A DNA stretch of 64,000 bases from Arctopsyche grandis (lineage: Eukaryota; Arthropoda; Insecta; Trichoptera; Hydropsychidae). The stretch's first letter is position 1. Each line of letters starts with the position of its first letter. The translations under genes were made by a program, and so were the position numbers. The stretch lies in NCBI RefSeq assembly GCF_051622035.1, contig NC_135360.1:33497206-33561205 (forward strand), given 5' to 3'. The notes beneath the pieces are model-generated. The model did no database searches. It was not told the DNA's origin and was given only the letters and a program-made list of their open reading frames with translations. Shown here piece after piece: positions 1 to 11,835 of this stretch.

Positions 1-637
1 CTGATTTTGTAAATTTAAATATGTATGTATTATATTACACAAAATAAAATAAAAAATCATTGTCATTGAAAAATAACTTACAGCCTTTCAAAAACGGATG
101 AAAGTCGAGAAAGTTTAATTTTTGAAATGATTTTACTTCGAAAAATTGTAAATTTATTATTATTATTATAAGAAAATAATATGAAATAATTTTGACAATC
201 ATTTCAAAGGCTTGCTCTACACTTAAATAGTAAAAATACAAATAACTGCGTCGAATGATGGAAATGGTTTGACTTGAAATGATCGTTCAAAATCAGTCGT
301 ATATGTATTGTTTTTATCATTATTCAAAACCGGTGGCATTCATTTTAATAGATATTCTACACGAAATGTATATAAAGTTGTGTAAGCATTTTTTTTATCA
401 GATCAATAAAAAATGTATCACGAATTGTTTTTTAAAACAATTTTTGTGATATATCAAACAGATTTATTTGTATATTAAAATGACACAATGTATGTATGTA
501 TGTATTTAACTGACCGAGTCTCCATCAATTTTAGGTAAATTTGTCAGATTATATACAACTGTAATGTAAACCATGAAAAAATAATTTTTTTTTATTAAAT
601 TTATTTTAATCATCACCTGCATGACATAATATATGTA
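1..637. other. AT-rich flank without a recognised gene
   Basis: Very AT-rich sequence with a short TATG repeat near 489-505. Open frames here, including one of 136 codons on the minus strand at 506-916 that runs into the Tc1-like element, show no recognisable motif and look like chance. Confidence 0.6.
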
Positions 638-2163
638 CAGTCGCGGTTTCGGAAACCAGAACACCATGGAAAAATGTGATTTTGCGTAAAATTTCAGTGA
701 TCTTAAATAAAATAAACACCCAAAGTCATTAAAATGGTAGATTATATCATAGTGCTTTATTTTAACGACAATCGTTAAGAAAATAAACAACAACAAAAAA
801 GGTAGGGAGAATTTTAGTCTGAGCCGGTTTTTATGACCAAACGCAGTCTCCAAAGTTGAATGAAATTTTGAATGAAAAAACACAGTTGAGCGCAATCTTT
901 TAATTTTATTAGTCACATGGTATTATTTACAAATTATAAAAACTTAATTAATATTTTGTTGCGGCTCCTTTTAATTTTATGATGGCTTTTATACGGTTAG
1001 GCATAGAATCTATTAAGTTTCTTAAAAGGTCGATGGGGAAGTCTTCATACCATACTTTTTCAATGGTCTCTTTTAATGATTGATGGCTAGACACATTTTT
1101 TTACTAATCCTATATTTAATAGCCATCCATAAATTTTCAATTGGGTTTAAATCGGGACTATTCCCAGCCATGTTAATGTATTTACACCCAATTCCTGCAA
1201 ATAAACCCGAACCTAAAAAAAAGTAACAAAAATATTTCAGTTTTTTGATCGAAATATTATTAATTACATTCAATATCATTAAATAAAATTAATACTCACT
1301 AATTTAGCCCGATAACAAGGGGCAGAGTCATCTTGGAATATGACATCATCAGAATTTGAAAGATGGTTTTCCATTGATGGGATAAAACTTTCTTCTAGAA
1401 TTTTTTTATATGCTATTCCGTTAATGGAATCTTGCACAAACTGTATTCGACCAATTCCATAAAAAGAAAAACATCCCCAAACCATGTGGCTTGGGGGATG
1501 CTTCACTGTCTCAGGGTACATTTTTGGTCGAATTTTTCTCCAACTTTTCTTTGAACATACGGAAAACCATCGGAACTGAAGAGGTTGAATTTCAACTCAT
1601 CAGAAAATATGACTTGTCGCCAATCCGATGTCGTCCAATTTTCGTAATATTTCGACAACTCTAATCGGTTTTTCATCATTTTCTTCGTAAGTAATGGTTT
1701 TTTCGCAAGGTTTCCGAGCGTGCAGTCCAGCTTCTCTGAGTCGTTTTCTTAAGGTTACATCACTAATGTCAATTGAAAATTGATCCGAAATCTCTTTTCT
1801 TATCTTTACAGCAGTTTTGAACCGTTGCCGTAAAGATAATAGAGTTATCAGGCGATCTTGTCTCTCGAATGTGCATCTTTTCGGTCCTGTCCCTTTCTTA
1901 CGAGCAAAAGTTCCAGAATCCTTTTTCTTTTTCATTATTCTTGTCACAGTAGATACAAAACGTCCCATTTGTTGAGAAATTGATCGTAATGAATGTCCAG
2001 AGTCTTCCAAAGCCGCGATTTTTATATTCTCCTCCAATGATAGTTGAGTGTATTGTTGCATGGTATTTTTATTTTCAACGATTTAGGTCCATACACCTCG
2101 AAAACTAACACTAAACTGAACTTAAATAGTACTTTTCGTACTGCTGGTTACGTGCAGTTGCTG
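638..2163 (-). mobile_element. Decayed Tc1-like DNA transposon
   Basis: The element is about 1.5 kb, normal for Tc1-like transposons. The left end reads TA-CAGTCGCGG (TA at 636-637) and the right end CTG-TA (2161-2165), giving the TA target duplication and CAG termini expected of Tc1. Behind the CAG, both ends share a degenerate block with AACCAG about 15 bases in. The inside is a minus-strand transposase reading with Tc1 motifs, disrupted by frameshifts. Element identity is clear from the protein; the exact ends are less certain because the terminal repeats have diverged. Confidence 0.75.
948..2061 (-). pseudogene. Tc1-like transposase remnant (DD34E), frameshifted, with an intron-like insert
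   Basis: The reading starts at ATG 2061 with helix-turn-helix DNA-binding domains (SLRSISQQMGR, then RKRLREAGLHARKP). Around 1682 the match shifts frame to NRLELSKYYENWTTSDWRQV and the first catalytic Asp in FSDELKF. Near 1520 it shifts again to HMVWGCFS and the second Asp in FQDDSAPCYRAK. An 87-nt segment at 1213-1299 with GTGAGT and a T-rich AG end interrupts the frame. After it come YLQELGVNTLTW, a third shift near 1165, and GNSPDLNPIENLW with the catalytic Glu. Counting across the join gives the Tc1 spacing of 34 residues. The C-terminal reading ends at TAA 948-950. The three shifts make it inactive. Confidence 0.85.
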
Positions 2164-2480
2164 TAACCATAATAGACTTTTTATATCGCATATCGTCTTA
2201 AACAAACTACTATATTAAAATTAAATTTATTTCAATTTTGTCCATAATAACTCAATTCGAAAAATAATTCATTTTTAATTTAATTTTTATTAATAGCTAA
2301 CTTTTCTGTATTCATACTTAATACAAATAATAAACATTGAGCACTGTACATGAATGCACATACATCTGAATTAATATGCAAAATAAATAAACATTTTTTT
2401 TATAAACAGCAATTTTTTATGTGATTAGCCAACGCCAACATTTTCTAAAATATTGAACTAAAACTAAAAATAAATTCCAA
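2164..2480. other. Spacer and probable 3' UTR of peroxidase A
   Basis: AT-rich sequence between the Tc1-like element and the stop codon of peroxidase A. It probably holds that gene's 3' UTR and cleavage site on the minus strand; no signal could be chosen with confidence. Confidence 0.4.
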
Positions 2481-5400
2481 CTATTTTTGGGCCGCATTCA
2501 TTTTAGTAAGACGTGCAGTCAACTCTTCACCAGTCTCTTGCCAAGGCGACAAATCAATATCCGAAAAAGTAGAACAATTTCGCAAATGATTTCTGAAAGG
2601 ATCGCAAAAAAATAAATAATAATTCTTATTGGGTTGTACTATTCTAGTACAACCCAAATAAAGCATCAACACAAATTAAAAGAAATATACTCACTTTGAA
2701 TTGGGCAATTGAAACGCATTATCTTGAATACTTCTTATATCGATTCCATCACAGAAAAGGTTAGAAAGCGTCACGCTCCTGATAGAACTCAACTGATCTG
2801 AAAATAGTAAATTTGTAAATTGATTCGATCATAAAATCTGTTGTGTAACAGAGCTGATCTTTTCGTACCTGGCGAAAATCCACTTTCACCATGTTCGAAC
2901 CATTTTTCATCTCCTATTCTACTTCTTAAAGTTTGATCTACTAAAAGGCATAGAGTCGTTGGACCTAGATTGGTTCCATAAACTGGGGACTCCAGACCAA
3001 GAGCGGTGGATAAATCGACCGCGTCATAGGTAGAGTATATTTGACGTAATTTTGAGATTAACTAAAACGAAATAATACAATAATAAGTAAATAGTGGGGA
3101 GGGTAGGGATGCGGGGGTTAATACACACGTCCCTAAAAAAATTTTTCTTTTAAATGTCTAACGTAATACTTAATTGCAGTTTTGCTAACTGATTACGAAG
3201 TGTTTGAGCCGCTGCTTCCGTGGTATACTTATGGATATACATACGCTCTCTGATCGTATTTAGATAATATAAAAATACCAAGTGTGATTTAACTTACATC
3301 ATTTCGTATGATCCCTTGAAAGTCTCTGAAATCTCCAAAAGCAGTATCCGGCGAAAGTAATCCACACAAATATAAATAATCAACGTAGGAAGCTAACCCT
3401 ACGTCCCTGGACCGTTGTATATCGATAGACCTCAAATCCGTACCGAAAGTACTGTCTTTACTTTTGAATAATTCTTCCGTGATCTGAAACAATATCAACA
3501 ACTTAGACATATGTTCACATCTTTAGGATCGTGTGCATGTTGGAAAATTGAACGTGAACATGTTGTATCCTTATTAATTACTGAATGGAAATATTAAACC
3601 TGAAAATTAAAAAAAACTCTCCTCCAACCAAGTCTAGTCAAGATGCTGATCATACACAATTGGTTAAGTAAATATGTAATTCACATGCACCATTATTTGG
3701 AAGACTGGTTTAACAGGTACAATTATTTGATTGTTTATTTTAATCCCAGAATAGATTGAAAGTCAATTTTGGGCTTCAATTACCATATGATTAATTTCAA
3801 ATAAGACATAAGAATCATATCATTCACTACATGCATCATATGAACGAGCTTTCGATTGAATATGTGATTTGGTAAGTTTAATACGATTTACCGTATGATT
3901 TAGTCCAGATAATGTATGTAAAATTAGATAAATACTGAAAAATACTGACGGATTCTGGATGGAAAACGTCAAACTCTCCCATGGGTTGGGTCACCATTCC
4001 CACGGCGATTTGTCTAACTTTAATCGGATCTTCCAATAAATCTTGACAGAACAGGTTATCACTTAAAGTTATCGACGACACTTTGGTCCTGCTTTCTGAG
4101 TATAGGCTGAAAATGTTCAAAAAGTTTTGTCAATTTTATTTCATAGTTTTAGCTTACTTTTGACTTAACTTTACAATTTTAACTAAGCTTAGTTTTATCA
4201 AATTTAAATCTTACTCAATGGTGTCGGGAATGAGCGTGTGCAAAATCCTGGAAGCTGCGTGTGAATTTTCATTCGTAGCCCCCAAATTTATTGTGGAATC
4301 AAAATCGTCAACGTAGTCAGAATTAGAAACGTTGAAAATCACACCGAAGTTAAGCATCACTTCTAGACCTAAAAATGCTCCATCATATGATCAATTTATT
4401 TAAGGAATCAGTTGAAATAATGGTGGATATCTAAATTTCGGATTGTAAATCTGCGTCCAAATTAGGACACATGGAGACAACGCGCAAACGGAGACACTTC
4501 CGTGTCTTCCTGTGTTCTAATAAGGACGGGCCATTATATCACACTCAAACGGAAACATACCCAGTATATTAGGAAACCATTCGTAGTAAGTAATCTTTTG
4601 AAATATGGCGATCATGATGCGTCTGGTCTCTTGGAATATCGTCTCATCGTCCCAATGAGGATTTACGATCGATAATCTATCCGCAATGGCATTATGGTTT
4701 CTAATGAATATAATGTGAATCAACAGTAGAGGTGCGTTTTGATTAGACCTAAAATCACCTGAAATAGAATTTATAAAATGGCAGATGTCGATTATATCAA
4801 TATACATTTTATCATTTGACCCAATATGAAAAATTAAACAATTAACGATATTCCTGATAGTTTGTAATCATATGTTGAATCGAACTCAATCATCCATCTG
4901 ATCTAAATATGGTATTCGCAATGTGGAATTGGATATAATGAGTCCAATATGAATTGGCAACTCTAAGCGTGGGCCTGTTTAACCTTTTGAATGCTGACTA
5001 ACGCCAATCGACGCTTTGCTGACAATTCCATGGGCCTGCAAAACGCCGATAGGCGTTGCAAAATTTCATGTACAAAGTAAACAAGAATGCTACCTGCCAA
5101 GCTTTTAAAGGTAGCATTGAAAAAAAAATGCATCGAACATGGGTCATATGATCCATGTCATTCATCTGTCAATGTTTATAAAGACTCGCTTACACCAGAA
5201 TTACCCGATAGAAATCCCTAACTGCTAAGTATTTTAGATTGTGATTTGGAATTTAGATTGTGAGCATTACTTTTTAATATAAATGAAGAAGATGGAACTA
5301 ATTTTGGAAAAATACATTCATTAATTGACATCTTTTCTTTATTTTATAATGTTGCAAGATATATTAGAGAGTCTAAGCACACCTTTACAAAACTCGAAAT

Positions 5401-7944
5401 CCTCTGCGATAGTTATCTAGTTTTTGTTTGGATAAGCTACAATTTTTATACCTGGTTTCTATTGGACTTCAAAATAATTCTACATAGTTGGGAATGTTGG
5501 CGAAATTTTCAGCGTGGCGGACTTTCAACACAAAAGATTGAGTTCTTGGCAAAGATTGAGTTCGATTGATCATATGATTCTCAATCTGACAGCTGTACAG
5601 ATGGCCTGCCTGCATATTATTGATCGTTTTATACCTGTTTCGTAAATAACAGAACATGTCGAATTTTCATTGAATACAGATGGCGGATACGTCATTCCGT
5701 TTCTGGTGTCGGTTCTCAGCAGTCCACCGACGAAAGTCCTCAAATTGCCACTTTCAAAATCGCTGTTTCCGTATACAGGTGACAGGTCAAGAGCAGGCGT
5801 CACCGTGTTCAACTGTCAACGTGAAAAAGTGCAGTTTTAATGTGTAACTATAGCACTGGTATTGTTCTTGGATTGAATAACTGACATTCTTACTGGTCTT
5901 GCTGGACCAAATTTTTTGGGACAACCAGACGTGAGATCTGTCATTATCCTTGAAAAGTTCAAACAGGTGATTCCTTCGGATGACATTCGCGGATCGTCAA
6001 CAGGAACATGGATTGAAAAACACGAATTTGTTGCTAAAGGGCTGACTCTTCCATCTTCCGTGCAGCAAGGAGCTTCATCTGAAATGTGAAAGTCCCAATA
6101 TGAAAGTGGTCCTCTCCGTTAGAATGGTTCCGTTTGTACGACTACATTTTGTCTATTAAACTGACGTTTGATTACAATTCAGGTAAACATGGAAGATTGA
6201 TCCTTTCTATACTGGATGTATAGAAATGTCGATCTTCGAGGCTTTAGCTTGATTAATTACCTGGTGCTTCGTTTAACAACGACAAATCATGAGCGTAAAA
6301 TTGACCCCAAGACATGGTTGCAAGTGTGTGTGTATTACTGGGCACATTACCATCGGGGAAAAACTTATTTTTCAAAATCCTTGCTCCTGGCAAAAGATTT
6401 CCGAAAGATCTGGTCCTCGATTTTTGTATTCCTAAAAAAATATCGAAATTTATATTTGGAGTAAGTGAGAAGAACATCAAAACTGCAAATTTACATTGCG
6501 TATAAACAAGTCCTTATAATTATACCTATTCATTGGGTTAGTTATTTTAAAATAGCAATAGACCGCTATATCAACAAAGCAAGAGAGCAAAAAAAGCATG
6601 ATTGACGGTGGTGAACCATTTTTTGTGCAAAAATCATCATCTTTGCTTATAACTAGAGTTACATAGGACCGGAAGAATGCTTTTTCTAGGAAACATGGCA
6701 TTTTGGGTCTATTTTCCAGGAAACAGGGCAAACTACAAAGCTAGAGTGCAAAAAAAAGGTTCATCATAAAAATGAACAATGCACGGCGAACAATGAACAA
6801 AGAACGTTTGATTTCGTTTAAAAGGGTTAATTGGATGTGTGGTGAATTTTAAACCGGTAAAATTGTGACCACACATCCAATTAACCATTTTAAACGAAAT
6901 CAAAAAATAGTGTGGCCAGAACACTATCCTAATAAACATGTTTCAATAGAAAATACTCAATATAATATAGTATTAACTGTGGGAAAAAATCCCAAGTGAA
7001 AATACGTAATTTTGACTTGTGATTTGAACTGGACGACTACTACGAGAGATTTGAAAGCTGAAAAGTACTACAAATGAAAGATAAAATACCCGAATGTAGA
7101 TTCCAATATTCATTTTGAACATAAAATTAACAGATTTTGAGAAATCGACCGAACAACACCAAGATATAAAAAAATCGCGCGATTTAAAAAACACATATAT
7201 CTCCGAATCTCGAGCCAATCAACACTTTTTATTACCAGATTCGTGTTTCATGAAAACGTTACTCGACTTCTAAATTGAGTTGGAAAGTCGCGTTTTTATT
7301 TTGAACACATTCTTAGAGTTATCGAAATACAGTACTCATTACATTTATTCGTAATACTTAGAAAATATTAACGCATTATTGAATTCGAAAGCATTCGCAA
7401 AAACATCAGAGATGTCAAAACTCAACTGTTATATTGCAACTGGCGCACATTGTTGAAAGTGTATTTGCGCTTGTAGAGATATAATTTACTAGTTGTATTG
7501 TATTCGAATATGAATGAAGTTGGAATATATGTACATATGTATTACAACTGAAAATACACTTCGACTGTAACATGGACACATTCATCTATACCGTAAAATG
7601 TACGTGGCGTTGACTAAACAGCAGTAATCGACACCATCTATTAATATTATACAACAGTATATGTATGTCACCGTAACGTATCAAGTAAAACTTTGGCCAC
7701 TTTTAAAATACATTCAAAGTGGCGAGTGCACGCGTACTAACGAAGTGCGTATGAATATTTTCTGAAAAGTCGTATTGTTAAAATTATTGACTTGTCAACA
7801 ACCATCTGCGGACTTTTTGCCGAATGGACACTTGGCCAACGGACGCTTGGCGGACGGACACTTGGCCGAATGGACATTTGACTGAATGGACTATGTATCT
7901 GAGATAACGTTCGTCGTACCTAATAGTCGGGTCGATTCGACATA

Positions 7945-8017
<73 letters not shown>

Positions 8018-8152
8018 TTTATTTTATTTTTTATTTTTATTTTTTATTTAATTTACACCAAGAAGGCCTAACAGGTAAACCCAATGCGCCTTCCTGGCCA
8101 AAGACAATTATATAAACATGTATGTACACCATCCATATATACACAAATATAT

Positions 8153-8219
<67 letters not shown>

Positions 8220-9357
8220 AGTCACAGCTAAACCAATGCCAACAAAACGTACATAAGTTATATACGAATATAATAACAAAAGAAAAAAATTCTATATATA
8301 TATATACATACATATATGCTGTTTGGTATTAATGTTTCCTCTAGGCAAATAGACGGTGCTCACTACCATGAGCATTTACCGCCATCAATTGAAAATTTAT
8401 TTAATTAATTAATTTTTCTATTGGCGCTTTATATTGTTTGCATGTAGGTAGTTAGGTCGTTTTATCATTTTTTTTTTAATATTAAACAATTAATTATAAA
8501 TTTTAAATTTAATACATTTAAAAGGTATTTGAAAAAAATTCGACCGCGTGCCGATCGAACACAGAATCGACACGTTTATTTATTTTTATTTAATAACTTA
8601 ATATGCGAACATTTATGCGATAATATTTCATCGGGTAAAACAGTAGTGTATGAAAAAAAGTAATATTTTCCGTGCACTTTTGACGTGCAATACTGGATAA
8701 TATAAATAGACCTTAAATAGTTTATTCTGACATATGAAACACGCGATTTTCAAGAATGAACATTTCGATTGATTCAAATTATTTCACTTTATTATTTGAA
8801 CAAATCAACTGAGCAAATTTGTACCAAAGTTACTGTTTGATCAGAAAACTAGTTTCCTTATAAAAACGTGCAACTTTTAAGTGCTCTATCTATACGTGGA
8901 AAAAAACTAAAAATATTTTAGTGCTTTAAAAATATAAATTACATCCTAATAAACGAATTTGCATTCAAAATTTTTAATCGGAAGATATTTCATATAACTA
9001 AAATCGCAATTGAAAAATACGCACCATCGTCGTACTGCGGCTTCAAAAGGTAAATATATCTCGATCCGGCGAACCCCCAAGCTTCATTAAAAGGATTACT
9101 GCAAGATCCGTCAAATCTTCGGTAAATTTCATCTATATTGCACGGATTACTATGAAAGGAACATATATTGGGTGGTGCAAAGCTGAAAGTTGATAAAAAC
9201 GAAGAAAACCCCAGTTATATACAATTGGATTATTACACAGCGTTAAATACGAAAACAACACATGAACCCACTCATTGAAAGGATTCGGGGTCGTTTGCCC
9301 GATGGCGTATATAAACTTTAGACACAAGTATATGCAATGAGATGGCTTAATTCCCAT
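2481..9357 (-). CDS. Animal haem peroxidase, divergent paralogue ('peroxidase A'), 12 exons
   Basis: Secreted haem peroxidase, predicted to oxidise substrates with H2O2. Coding exons: 9272-9357, 9025-9182, 6261-6431, 5894-6078, 5635-5812, 4561-4758, 4215-4368, 3950-4106, 3298-3483, 2869-3061, 2695-2797, 2481-2592. Joined they give 626 residues without a stop, and all phases agree. The start ATG follows CAAAA and opens a hydrophobic leader ([13 protein letters not shown]). Motifs: YRRFDGSC (49-56), WGQFYAHD with distal His129, calcium loop TPALDLS (205-211), GDFRSNQ with distal Arg263, [18 protein letters not shown], proximal His369 in [19 protein letters not shown] (449-459). The usual YDP..DP and AFR-x-x-H context is lost and RDHG reads RDVG. 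Ala128 and Gln266 replace the haem-linking acids. It lies downstream of peroxidase B in the same orientation. Exon 1 and its donor (GTGGGT) are the least certain; the peroxidase assignment is firm, the substrate unknown. Confidence 0.88.
4983..5500 (+). mobile_element. TTAA-flanked MITE, family 2, copy 1 (in intron 5 of peroxidase A)
   Basis: Begins TTAA-CCTTTTGAATGCTGA at 4979-4982 and matches, in opposite orientation, the sequence at 34917-35455. TTAA followed by CC-T-T is the target and terminal pattern of piggyBac-type elements. The far end is eroded after about 5500. A short open reading ([19 protein letters not shown], then [13 protein letters not shown]) is shared with the other copy. 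A relation to piggyBac transposase is possible but weak. Confidence 0.6.
6805..7250. repeat. Dispersed repeat R3 copy 1 with a terminal hairpin (intron 2 of peroxidase A)
   Basis: A near-perfect inverted repeat of about 34 bp per arm lies at 6806-6905 (arm TTTAAAAGGGTTAATTGGAT and its complement). The following about 350 bp matches 38950-39330 in the same orientation with scattered substitutions. Both copies keep a minus-strand open frame of about 80 codons sharing [20 protein letters not shown]. The element class is not recognised. Confidence 0.65.
7950..8010. repeat. (TA)n microsatellite
   Basis: About 60 bp of alternating TA in intron 2 of peroxidase A. Together with the SINE tail at 8055-8112 and the second TA tract at 8157-8216 it forms a low-complexity block. 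Confidence 0.95.
8055..8112 (-). mobile_element. Orphan SINE/LINE 3' tail with hairpin
   Basis: Read on the minus strand it is GGCCAGGAAGGC, GCATTGGG...CCTGTTA, GCCTTCTTGG: the same 3' hairpin that ends most SINE copies in this window. No SINE body or tRNA-like head is attached, so this is a severely 5'-truncated copy. Confidence 0.75.
8157..8216. repeat. (TA)n microsatellite
   Basis: About 60 bp of pure TA repeat in intron 2 of peroxidase A, next to the orphan SINE tail. Confidence 0.95.
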
Positions 9358-9484
9358 TTTTGTTTATTATAATAACTGTGCGTAGTTGCGTTCGGTGCGA
9401 CACTGGATTTTCCGACGCGTGGAAAACTTTTTCACGAAAATCTCCCGTCACGTTGTCGATACACACGATGTGGTGATAAGAATG

Positions 9485-9516
9485 CTGAACGACTCTCACG
9501 AACTGGCCAATAAATA
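9485..9516 (-). promoter_or_regulatory. Candidate core promoter of peroxidase A (TATA-like box plus initiator)
   Basis: On the minus strand TATTTAT (9516-9510) is followed by GTTCAGC, whose A (9486) lies 30 bases from the first T of the box. That is the standard spacing for a TATA-like element and an arthropod TCAGT-type initiator. It would give an unspliced 5' UTR of about 129 nt ahead of ATG 9357. It is placed from motif spacing only. Confidence 0.35.
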
Positions 9517-10059
9517 GCGACATTGATCATGAAATAGTCGTACAATATCGAATTAAACGGCAACAAATGCCCAGCCGTTGAAAATTTGAATGCGGCCGTT
9601 AGTTACTGAAATATGATAGTGTTGGATATTTCAAGTAGAAGCTATATTTATCTTCAGAAATTAATATTCTATAGGCATTATTTGAAATTTAGTCTCCCTT
9701 TCCATTTTAAAAAGGAAGATGAGCAGATTTTGGGTTTGTACAATCGTGAGCCAAATCGGCTGGGCACTTATTGCAGTCAAGGATTCGGATTAGGCGTGAA
9801 ATGTTTAGTTAACAATTGCGGAAAATCACACTTCACCTCGGATTTGGGATGACTGTGAATAAAAGATGACATCCGTTCACTTTAGAAAATAATAATACAA
9901 AAAAAAAACATTGTATTGCACAATTTAATCGAATCGGCGACAAATTCACAAAATAAATGATATGTATATATATGTATGTACATATGTAGATACTTAATCA
10001 TAAAAAACAAAATAAATTAAAAGCATGTCTTAAGAGGTCTTCGAATGACTTTCAGTCTT
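9517..10059. other. Upstream flank of peroxidase A, no gene recognised
   Basis: Sequence upstream of the candidate promoter. A 79-codon plus-strand open frame at 9613-9852 shows no recognisable motif. Confidence 0.45.
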
Positions 10060-10504
10060 TCAATCATCATCTACAGCCATTCACCATCCACCACTGGACG
10101 AAGGCCTCTCCAACACGCTTCCACTCATCTCTGTTTTGCGCCACACTCATTCATCTCCCCCACACATTTTCCTAACTTCGTCTACCCATTTTCCGTGCAG
10201 TCTTCCTTTTACCCTTTTGCATTCTCTCGGGTACCATTCTAGAACTTATTTTGACCCGCCAATTGCCATTTAAATCTCTTTACTCTAACCACTATGTCCA
10301 TTACTCTTGTCATACTTCTCACTCACGTGTTCCGCTTCCTGTCTTTCCTCGTTCCACACATCTTTGAGTGCATTGGACTTTGTGTAGCATCTTGGCGTTC
10401 AGTGTCCAATTTTCACATCCATACGTCATCACTGGCAAAACGCATTGATCGAAGATCTTTTTCTTCTGGCAGAGTGGCATTTTTGATTTAAAAACAGCAT
10501 TCAA
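10060..10504 (-). mobile_element. RTE-type LINE remnant, C-terminal part
   Basis: Minus-strand reading KIFDQCVLPVMTYGCENWTL is typical of the end of RTE-type reverse transcriptases. It is followed, across frameshifts and stops, by WVDEVRKMC and DEWKRVGEAFVQWWM, the usual last residues of this LINE group. It joins the reading of the block at 11373-11835 (RRVKLERSAF, then LNAVFKSKM), so the two were once continuous and were split by the hAT element between them. Clearly inactive. Confidence 0.75.
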
Positions 10505-11372
10505 ATTAGGATGAACTAACTGACTCTTGCTGGCTGTTGGATTTGGGTTTTCTCACAGACACCATGGAAAAATTGAATTATTTAAATTTGGAGTTGCAGG
10601 GAAAAGACAAAAATATAGCTGAAATGATACGCTTTGTAAACGCATTTAAAGCAAAATTGGTTTTGTTGATATCACATCTGCCAATCAAGTATCTCGTGCA
10701 TTTCCCACTATGAAGAAAATGCTAAGTAACAATGAATTAAACGTGTCATTAATCCTTTTACTTGCCAAATAAATGTAATGTATTGCAGATATTTTTCAAG
10801 GGAAGGCAGAAGAACTAGAGTTTGAAATTTTGAACCTTAAGAATGATATTTTGCTAAAATTCTTAATATCAGAGAACTTCTGGAATTCAGCGGACAGAGA
10901 AAATTTCCCATTTTTGAAAAAAGCGGCATATAAAATTAAATCATTTTCGGTTCGACATATTTATGCGAATCATTCTTTTCAAACATGAATTTAATAAAAT
11001 CAAGATATATGTAGATCTCGACTCACCGATGAGCATCTTTATGATTGTTTGCTAACAGGATTATCGTCATACTCTCTTAATTATGAGGCACTGGCCAATT
11101 ATATGCAATGCCAAAGATCACACTGACAGATTGATATTATATTTTTTTATAAAATGTTTTCTTTGTATGTGTGGTTTTTGTTTACTTTGTATTACAATTT
11201 GTATGGTCGTTTCTTTGTGTGTACATATGTAATTTGAACAATAATTTTATTATTTTGTTTATTATTTATTACCCTTTTCCAATTATAAATATCCTTAGAA
11301 AAATAGGTGGTGCCCGCCGCCCTACCGATATTTTAGAATGAGCTCTAGAGTACAAAAAGGTTGGGAACCCCT
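10505..11372 (+). mobile_element. Decayed hAT transposon (GTF2IRD2/Tip100-like) inserted in the RTE LINE
   Basis: Plus-strand reading opens near 10564 with EKLNYLNLELQGKDKNIAEM and VNAFKAKL, typical of hAT transposases related to GTF2IRD2-like proteins. A later, frameshifted part reads SRLTDEHLYDCL and LNYEALANYMQCQRSH, the hAT C-terminal dimerisation region, ending at a TGA near 11126. The 3' terminus AAAGGTTGGGAACCCCTG (ending about 11372) matches the CAGGGGTTCCCAACC-type hAT terminal repeat. The catalytic core is mostly deleted and several stops interrupt the frame. The 5' boundary is approximate. Confidence 0.7.
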
Positions 11373-11835
11373 GGTCTAAATGCACTTCGTTCTAATTTCA
11401 CACGTCTCTTTATCTTTTCATCTTTACTACCGAACATGTCAATTATTTCACCTAAATATAAATAATTATTTACTACTTTTACTGGTTTATCATCTAATGG
11501 GATGCAATAATAATATATAATAATAATAATCATCAGGCATGCAATAACTATTGAACAAATGAGTTTGGTCTTATCTACGTTAATTTTTAATTCTACTTTT
11601 CTAATTTCCCTGTCCAGCTGTGTTAGTCTGTTAAGTAGGTCAGCTGGATCACGAGCTATTAAAATTATATAGTCTGCGAACCGAAGGTCAAGCCCTCAAG
11701 CACCGCATTGAATAGTTTATGAGATATGGTATCTCCTTGTCTTAATCCTTTTCCTATGCTTAATTTATCAGTACTTGAAAGAAGTTTACTAAAGCTGTGG
11801 CGTTCTTATATATTGCAGCTAACATTTTTGTCGTC
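11373..11835 (-). mobile_element. RTE-type LINE remnant, reverse transcriptase part
   Basis: Minus-strand fragments in order: IGKGLRQGDTISHKLFNAVL, FADYIILIARDPADLLNRL, VELKINVDKTKLICS, and YLYLGEIIDMFG followed by RRVKLERSAF. These are the RTE reverse transcriptase palm motifs. The catalytic FADD reads FADY and frames shift between segments, so the copy is dead. It continues in the block at 10060-10504 on the other side of the hAT insertion. Confidence 0.75.

Noticed and set aside
506..916. 136-codon minus-strand frame
   Set aside because: Partly overlaps the end of the Tc1-like element, AT-driven composition (Phe, Ile, Tyr, Lys), no motif.
7886..8332. Several 60-80-codon frames
   Set aside because: All are translations of TA/ATAC repeats and the SINE tail inside an intron of peroxidase A.
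6432..9024. A hidden extra exon of peroxidase A in its largest intron
   Set aside because: Exons on either side join in phase and align continuously with peroxidase B (YDDG-IQK against YGDG-ISA), so no exon is missing.
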